From CF-161 sp035263645 (GTDB lineage: Bacteria > Chloroflexota > Dormibacteria > Dormibacterales > Dormibacteraceae), in NCBI GenBank assembly GCA_035263645.1, contig DATFRD010000031.1, positions 1-15,532 of the forward strand: a stretch of 15,532 nucleotides of DNA. Direction: 5' to 3'. Shown here in pieces: positions 13,073 to 15,532 of this stretch. The position numbers and the translations under genes were made by a program. The first letter of the stretch is position 1, and every line of letters begins with the position of its first letter. The notes beneath the pieces were generated by a model, which saw only the letters and a program-made list of their open reading frames with translations, was not told the DNA's origin and did not search any database.

Positions 13073-14470
13073 TCAGCCGGGAATCGTGGCCGCCAGGTGC
13101 AGGCGGTCCCAGTCCGAGTAGGGGCCGATGACGTGGACGATGCGGCGAAAGCCGGCCTGCTCCAGCAGGCTGGCCGCGATCGCCGCCCGGTAGCCCACCC
13201 CGCAGTGGACCGCAACCGGGGCATCGCGAGGCAGCTCGTGGGCGTGGTGCGGGATGTCGGGCACCGGGAGGCGGACAGCGCCCGGCACATGGCCGTGCAC
13301 CCATTCGTCCTCGCTGCGGGCGTCGATGACCGTCATCGGCTCGGCGCTCAGGATCCACGACGCGAGGTCAGCGACCTCCGCCGTCTCGAAGGTCGTCAGG
13401 TCACGACCGCTGGCCGTCCAGGCGTCGATCCCTCCGTCGAGCTGGCCGACGACGCTGTCCCAGCCGATGCGGAGCAGCTGACGATGCGCATCGGCGTGCT
13501 GCTGCTCCGTGCCGCCGGCGAGCACGAGCGGGCGGCCGCGCTCGACGACCCAGCCGACCCAGGCGCTGAACGGCCCCTCCAGCCCGACGTTGTAGCTGCC
13601 GGGCACGTGGCCGCGGTCGAAGTCACGGCCGCTGCGCACGTCGACCATCGCCGCCCCCAGCTTCAGGTGGTAGTCGGTCATGTCGGCGGTCAGGCGCGGC
13701 AGCGACTTGAGCGTGCGGCCGAGCAGGTTGGCTCCGGCCCGGTTGATGGGCGCCATGGACCGGTAGTAGGTCGGGTAGGGGCCCTGGTGCAGGGCCCGCG
13801 CGATGAAGGGCATGAGGTCGGTGGTCATGAGGAACGGGTTGGTGGCACGCTCCCGCGCCATGGTGCTGCTGGGTTCGGAGCTGGCAGAGGCCGCGCAGAA
13901 CGACCCGCCTCCGTGGGTCGGATAGACGACGACGTGGTCCGGGAGGTTGCGGAGGCGAACGTGCAGAGTGCGGAAGGCCTCGAGCGCCAGGTGGGTCGCG
14001 AGGTGGGGGCCGAAGAGGTCGGTGCGCGCGATGGCGCCGACCATCAGCGCGCCCCCTGAGAACAGCGCCAGCTGCTCCGAGTCCTCGCCGGCCAGCACGT
14101 AGCAGACGTGGTTGGGGGTGTGACCGGGGCTGCGCCTGGTCTGGAGACGCCAGCGGCCGACGGGGACCTGGCTGCCCTCGCGCAGCGGGGTGAACCGAAA
14201 CTCGAGCCCGCTGTCCTCGGCCGCGCCCACCGCGGCCCCCGCCTCGGCCGCGAGCTCGCGCGCCCCCGAGACGAAGTCGTTGTGGACGTGGGTCTCCACG
14301 GCGTGGGTTATGCGGACGCCGAGCTGGTCCGCGCGGTCCAGGTACTGGGCCACGTCGCGCAGAGGATCGATCGCGACCGCTACCCCGGCGTCGGGGTCCG
14401 AGACCAGGAAGGTGGTGTTGCCGAGCTCGGGGGCCGGGAAGAGGTCGACCCGAGGCGACGGTGGAGTCAT
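13073..14470 (-). CDS. Metallo-beta-lactamase fold protein fused to two rhodanese domains (persulfide dioxygenase / CstB-like)
   Basis: The predicted protein is 465 residues. The N-terminal metallo-beta-lactamase domain (about 8-200) has THVHNDF (His61, His63, Asp65), SPGHTPNH (His117) and YPTHGGGS (His186). By motif alignment with ETHE1 (iron ligands His79, His135, Asp154), His61 and His117 are kept. The Asp in the IFTGDAL-like segment reads LFSGGAL, with Gly140 in its place. The first rhodanese domain (about 268-355) has MVDVRSGRDFDRGHVPGSYN but no Cys in its loop (LVLAGGTEQ), so it should be inactive. The second (about 375-460) has VHCGVGYRAA with Cys423 and should carry persulfide. This arrangement matches proteins that oxidise or transfer sulfane sulfur. 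It is cytoplasmic, single-gene, and divergent from the tRNA-Leu genes. The ATG has AAGG directly touching it, too close for a normal SD. Confidence 0.93.
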   Translation of the reverse strand: MTPPSPRVDLFPAPELGNTTFLVSDPDAGVAVAIDPLRDVAQYLDRADQLGVRITHAVETHVHNDFVSGARELAAEAGAAVGAAEDSGLEFRFTPLREGSQVPVGRWRLQTRRSPGHTPNHVCYVLAGEDSEQLALFSGGALMVGAIARTDLFGPHLATHLALEAFRTLHVRLRNLPDHVVVYPTHGGGSFCAASASSEPSSTMARERATNPFLMTTDLMPFIARALHQGPYPTYYRSMAPINRAGANLLGRTLKSLPRLTADMTDYHLKLGAAMVDVRSGRDFDRGHVPGSYNVGLEGPFSAWVGWVVERGRPLVLAGGTEQQHADAHRQLLRIGWDSVVGQLDGGIDAWTASGRDLTTFETAEVADLASWILSAEPMTVIDARSEDEWVHGHVPGAVRLPVPDIPHHAHELPRDAPVAVHCGVGYRAAIAASLLEQAGFRRIVHVIGPYSDWDRLHLAATIPG

Positions 14471-14479
14471 CCTTGAAGG

Positions 14480-14486
14480 AATAATG
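14480..14486. promoter_or_regulatory. Shared AT-rich -10 region for tRNA-Leu (+) and the metallo-beta-lactamase gene (-)
   Basis: AATAAT (14480-14485, +) matches TATAAT at five of six bases and lies 9 nt before the tRNA. The same patch read on the minus strand gives CATTAT (14486 to 14481), 10 nt before the ATG at 14470. The 24-bp divergent gap must hold both promoter cores. No good -35 was seen for either. Confidence 0.4.
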
Positions 14487-14494
14487 ACCCCGGC

Positions 14495-14581
14495 GTCGGC
14501 GTGGCGGAACAGGCAGACGCGCCGGGCTTAGGCCCCGGTGCCCGCGAGGGCATGGAGGTTCGAGTCCTCTCGCCGACACCA
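14495..14581 (+). tRNA. tRNA-Leu (anticodon UAG)
   Basis: The gene is 87 nt including an encoded CCA. Acceptor arms GTCGGCG (14495-14501) and CGCCGAC (14571-14577) pair fully, with discriminator A14578. The anticodon stem CCGGG/CCCGG holds the loop CTTAGGC with anticodon TAG at 14529-14531. A long variable arm (GCCC-GCGA-GGGC) marks a class II tRNA, and the T loop is TTCGAGT. It decodes CUA and possibly other CUN codons. Confidence 0.95.
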
Positions 14582-14600
14582 GTCACGGTCGGGCCGGTGC

Positions 14601-14606
14601 TATCGT
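14601..14606 (+). promoter_or_regulatory. -10-like TATCGT before the second tRNA-Leu
   Basis: TATCGT fits TANNNT and lies 10 nt before the mature 5' end of the second tRNA. It could give that gene its own promoter in addition to read-through from the first tRNA. No clear -35 is seen. Confidence 0.3.
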
Positions 14607-14616
14607 CGGTGGCCGC

Positions 14617-14703
14617 GCCGGGATGGCGGAACAGGCAGACGCGACGGTCTCAAAAACCGTTGCCCGCAAGGGCGTGCGGGTTCGACTCCCGCTCTCGGCA
14701 CCA
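14617..14703 (+). tRNA. tRNA-Leu (anticodon CAA)
   Basis: The gene is 87 nt including an encoded CCA. Acceptor arms GCCGGGA (14617-14623) and TCTCGGC (14693-14699) pair with one G-U. The anticodon stem ACGGT/ACCGT holds CTCAAAA with anticodon CAA at 14651-14653. A long variable arm (GCCC-GCAA-GGGC) is present, and the T loop is TTCGACT. It decodes UUG. It lies 35 nt after tRNA-Leu(UAG). Confidence 0.95.
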
Positions 14704-14719
14704 GGATCCGAATACGAAA

Positions 14720-14756
14720 ACGCCCCGGCCCGCCCGCCGAGGGCCAGCCGGGGCGT
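14720..14756. terminator. Hairpin terminator after the tRNA pair, intrinsic-type on the minus strand
   Basis: ACGCCCCGGC (14720-14729) and GCCGGGGCGT (14747-14756) form a perfect 10-bp stem. Its 17-nt loop can itself form GCCC/GGGC. It starts 16 nt after the tRNA CCA end. On the minus strand the stem is followed by TTTT (14720 to 14717), so it also looks like a classical terminator for leftward transcription. Confidence 0.65.
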
Positions 14757-14890
14757 CCTGACGTCTAGCCTAGGTATTGCCGAGGACCGCGCCGAGGATG
14801 TTGGCCTGCGCCTCGCGGGCCTCCTCCTGGCAAGTGACCCCCGCGGCCAGCCAGCACAGTGGTACCGCGAGGGGAACCCGGAGGTTCGAA

Positions 14891-15128
14891 ATGGACGATA
14901 CCAGTGCGCTGCCGGCGCTCCAGCGGCTGAAGGCCGCCACCACCGCCTACATTGAGCTCCTCAAGGAGCTCGAGCTCGTCTTCGAGTCGCCCGAGGTCGG
15001 CGATCGAGACGATCTTAAGGTCCACGTGCTGGAGGGGGTGGGCCGTAGAGGAGACGAGCAGCCGCGGCTGCGATGCCGGCCTGGACGCTGGCGCAATGTG
15101 GGAGCGGATTCTGTCATATGCGATATGA
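14891..15128 (+). pseudogene. Small unknown ORF, apparently frameshifted at a G5 run
   Basis: A very good Shine-Dalgarno GGAGG (14880-14884) with a 6-nt gap precedes the ATG at 14891. The first 48 codons (MDDTSALPALQRLKAA, then LLKELELVF) show strong third-position G/C and an amphipathic, helix-like pattern. After the G run at 15034-15038 the frame becomes Arg-rich and loses codon bias, running open to 15307. Removing one G restores a coding-like frame (LEGWAVEETSSRG, later AGAMWERILSYAI) that ends at a TGA at 15126-15128. This gives a 78-residue protein. Third-position G/C over the shifted part is about 72% versus about 57% unshifted. I do not recognise the family. It may be a sequencing error, a decaying gene, or a 138-residue ORF as written. 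Confidence 0.4.
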
Positions 15129-15129
15129 C
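15113..15129. promoter_or_regulatory. 17-bp perfect palindrome, probable repressor operator
   Basis: GTCATAT-GCG-ATATGAC is a perfect 7-bp inverted repeat with a 3-bp centre. It lies in an AT-rich island within very G+C-rich DNA. It overlaps the -35-like ATGACT (15125-15130) of a promoter facing the genes to the right. The size and symmetry fit a dimeric regulator site (TetR, MarR or GntR type). The regulator gene is not in the window. Confidence 0.5.
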
Positions 15130-15153
15130 TTCGCGCAGGCAGACGGGTAACGT
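15125..15153 (+). promoter_or_regulatory. Candidate promoter for the right-edge genes
   Basis: ATGACT (15125-15130, four of six matches to TTGACA) and TAACGT (15148-15153, fits TANNNT) are separated by 17 nt. Expected +1 is near 15160, upstream of the Rossmann remnant and the SDR gene. The palindrome at 15113-15129 overlaps the -35. Confidence 0.35.
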
Positions 15154-15197
15154 GCATAAGCGTCGCAGGATCCGCGTGGCGGGCCGACGAAGGACAC

Positions 15198-15267
15198 ATG
15201 CGCGTAGGTGTCATTGGGCGTGGGCGCGGTTGGCGCCCATTTCGGCCGTTATTTGGCGCGCGGGTGA
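15198..15267 (+). pseudogene. Frameshifted, truncated start of a Rossmann-fold NAD(P)-binding protein (ketopantoate-reductase-like or related)
   Basis: The ATG at 15198 follows GAAGGA with a 3-nt gap. The frame begins MRVGVIG and then becomes Arg/Trp-rich. Reading GGGC at 15216-15219 as one Gly codon (one extra G) continues it as VGAVGAHFGRYLARG to a TGA at 15265-15267. The result, VIG-V-G-A-V-G, is the first strand, Gly-rich loop and helix of PanE-like, 6-phosphogluconate-dehydrogenase-like or F420-reductase-like proteins. Only about 22 of the 250-300 residues expected are present. The stop lies 9 nt before the SDR ATG. It could be a gene remnant or contain sequence errors. Confidence 0.5.
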
Positions 15268-15276
15268 GAGCGTGTC

Positions 15277-15532
15277 ATGCAACTACAAGACCAGCGGGTG
15301 CTGGTGACCGGCGCAACCACCGGAATAGGCCGGGAAACCGCCATGCTGTTCGCCCGCCGCGGCGCGACAGTGGTCATCACCGGGCGCGACGCCGCACGAG
15401 GAGCGCAGACCGTCGCGGCGATCGAGGCCGAGGGTGGACGCGCCGAGTTCATCGCCGCCGACCTGAACGACATCGCATCTGTGCGACGCCTGGCCGAACA
15501 GGTCGGTGAGGTCGACGTGCTGGTGAACAACG
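15277..15532 (+). CDS. Short-chain dehydrogenase/reductase (SDR), N-terminal part, truncated at the right edge
   Basis: The 85 visible residues start at the ATG at 15277, with GAGAG about 6 nt upstream. The cofactor motif TGATTGIG (11-18) is the classical SDR TGxxxGIG. ITGRDAARG (34-42) follows strand 2, and its Arg37 hints at NADP(H). FIAADLND (58-65) carries the conserved Asp that binds adenine, and VDVLVNN (79-85) begins the NNAG motif at the window end. The catalytic Tyr-x3-Lys lies outside. Reaction: NAD(P)-dependent oxidation or reduction of an alcohol or ketone, substrate unknown. Codons such as CAA, CTA and ATA near the start are less G/C-biased than in the genes to the left. It lies downstream of the palindrome and candidate promoter. 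Confidence 0.88.
   Translation, partial: MQLQDQRVLVTGATTGIGRETAMLFARRGATVVITGRDAARGAQTVAAIEAEGGRAEFIAADLNDIASVRRLAEQVGEVDVLVNN

Noticed and set aside
14880..14889. GGAGGTTCGA also occurs in the T arm of tRNA-Leu(UAG), which could suggest an attachment-site duplication from an integrated element.
   Set aside because: The match is only 10 bases, does not extend to the tRNA 3' end, and no integrase gene is seen. The GGAGG is better explained as the SD of the ORF at 14891.
14770..14940. Minus-strand frame of about 57 codons ending at a TAG at 14772-14770, with a protein-like C-terminal part (WLAAGVTCQEEAREAQANIL), followed by the leftward terminator-like hairpin.
   Set aside because: It overlaps the start of the + ORF at 14891, which has a much better SD. 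I found no SD for its GTG candidates and no recognisable family. It remains possible but unsupported.
14623..14955. A + frame through the second tRNA and beyond with a plausible-looking stretch (LGIAEDRAEDVGLRLAGLLL).
   Set aside because: It begins inside a tRNA gene, runs through the terminator hairpin, and has no SD or in-frame start near the plausible part.

Overview
The window is a very G+C-rich (about 70%), densely coded chromosomal segment. It suggests an actinobacterium or a similarly G+C-rich, probably free-living, lineage. The signs are strong G/C at third codon positions, frequent GTG starts, TANNNT -10 elements placed 6-8 nt before start codons (leaderless transcripts), tRNA genes with encoded CCA, and a proline-rich, single-membrane-span HtrA protease. 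No phage, IS element, CRISPR or secretion system is visible. Most of the window is acyl-CoA and redox metabolism.

Layout. The 3' end of a methyltransferase (1-226, +) meets a minus-strand operon (3107 to 243) of family III CoA-transferase, crotonase-fold protein and LaeA-like methyltransferase. Divergent from it is a serine beta-lactamase-fold hydrolase (3214-4419, +), followed by a TesB-type acyl-CoA thioesterase and a small methyltransferase (4540-5917, +). A strong hairpin separates these from a convergent membrane-anchored HtrA/PDZ protease (5980-7380, -). A second minus-strand operon (10896 to 7555) carries another 396-residue CoA-transferase, a UbiE-like methyltransferase and an FAD/NAD disulfide oxidoreductase. 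Divergent from it is a cytoplasmic Fe-S molybdopterin oxidoreductase (10955-12955, +). A convergent three-domain metallo-beta-lactamase/rhodanese protein (13073-14470, -) follows, then two tandem tRNA-Leu genes (UAG and CAA) with a hairpin terminator. The last 700 bases are different: a small ORF that appears frameshifted, a 17-bp perfect palindrome, a frameshifted and truncated Rossmann-protein start, and the 5' end of an SDR gene cut by the window edge.

How the genes may work together. The two CoA-transferase operons would activate carboxylic acids as CoA thioesters. The crotonase-fold protein, the FAD oxidoreductase and the thioesterase could then process and release them. Each CoA-transferase has a class I methyltransferase in its operon, and the window holds four methyltransferases in total. 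The substrates cannot be read from sequence. The metallo-beta-lactamase/rhodanese protein points to persulfide or sulfide handling. The HtrA protease points to envelope quality control.

The most notable observations are four start codons at the heads of two divergent gene pairs that all look leaderless, a possible short leader ORF before the thioesterase, three enzymes that keep their fold signatures but lack expected catalytic or metal-binding residues, and the right-hand zone where two reading frames are each restored by removing one G. I see no clear new multi-gene system. The repeated CoA-transferase plus methyltransferase arrangement is the closest candidate.
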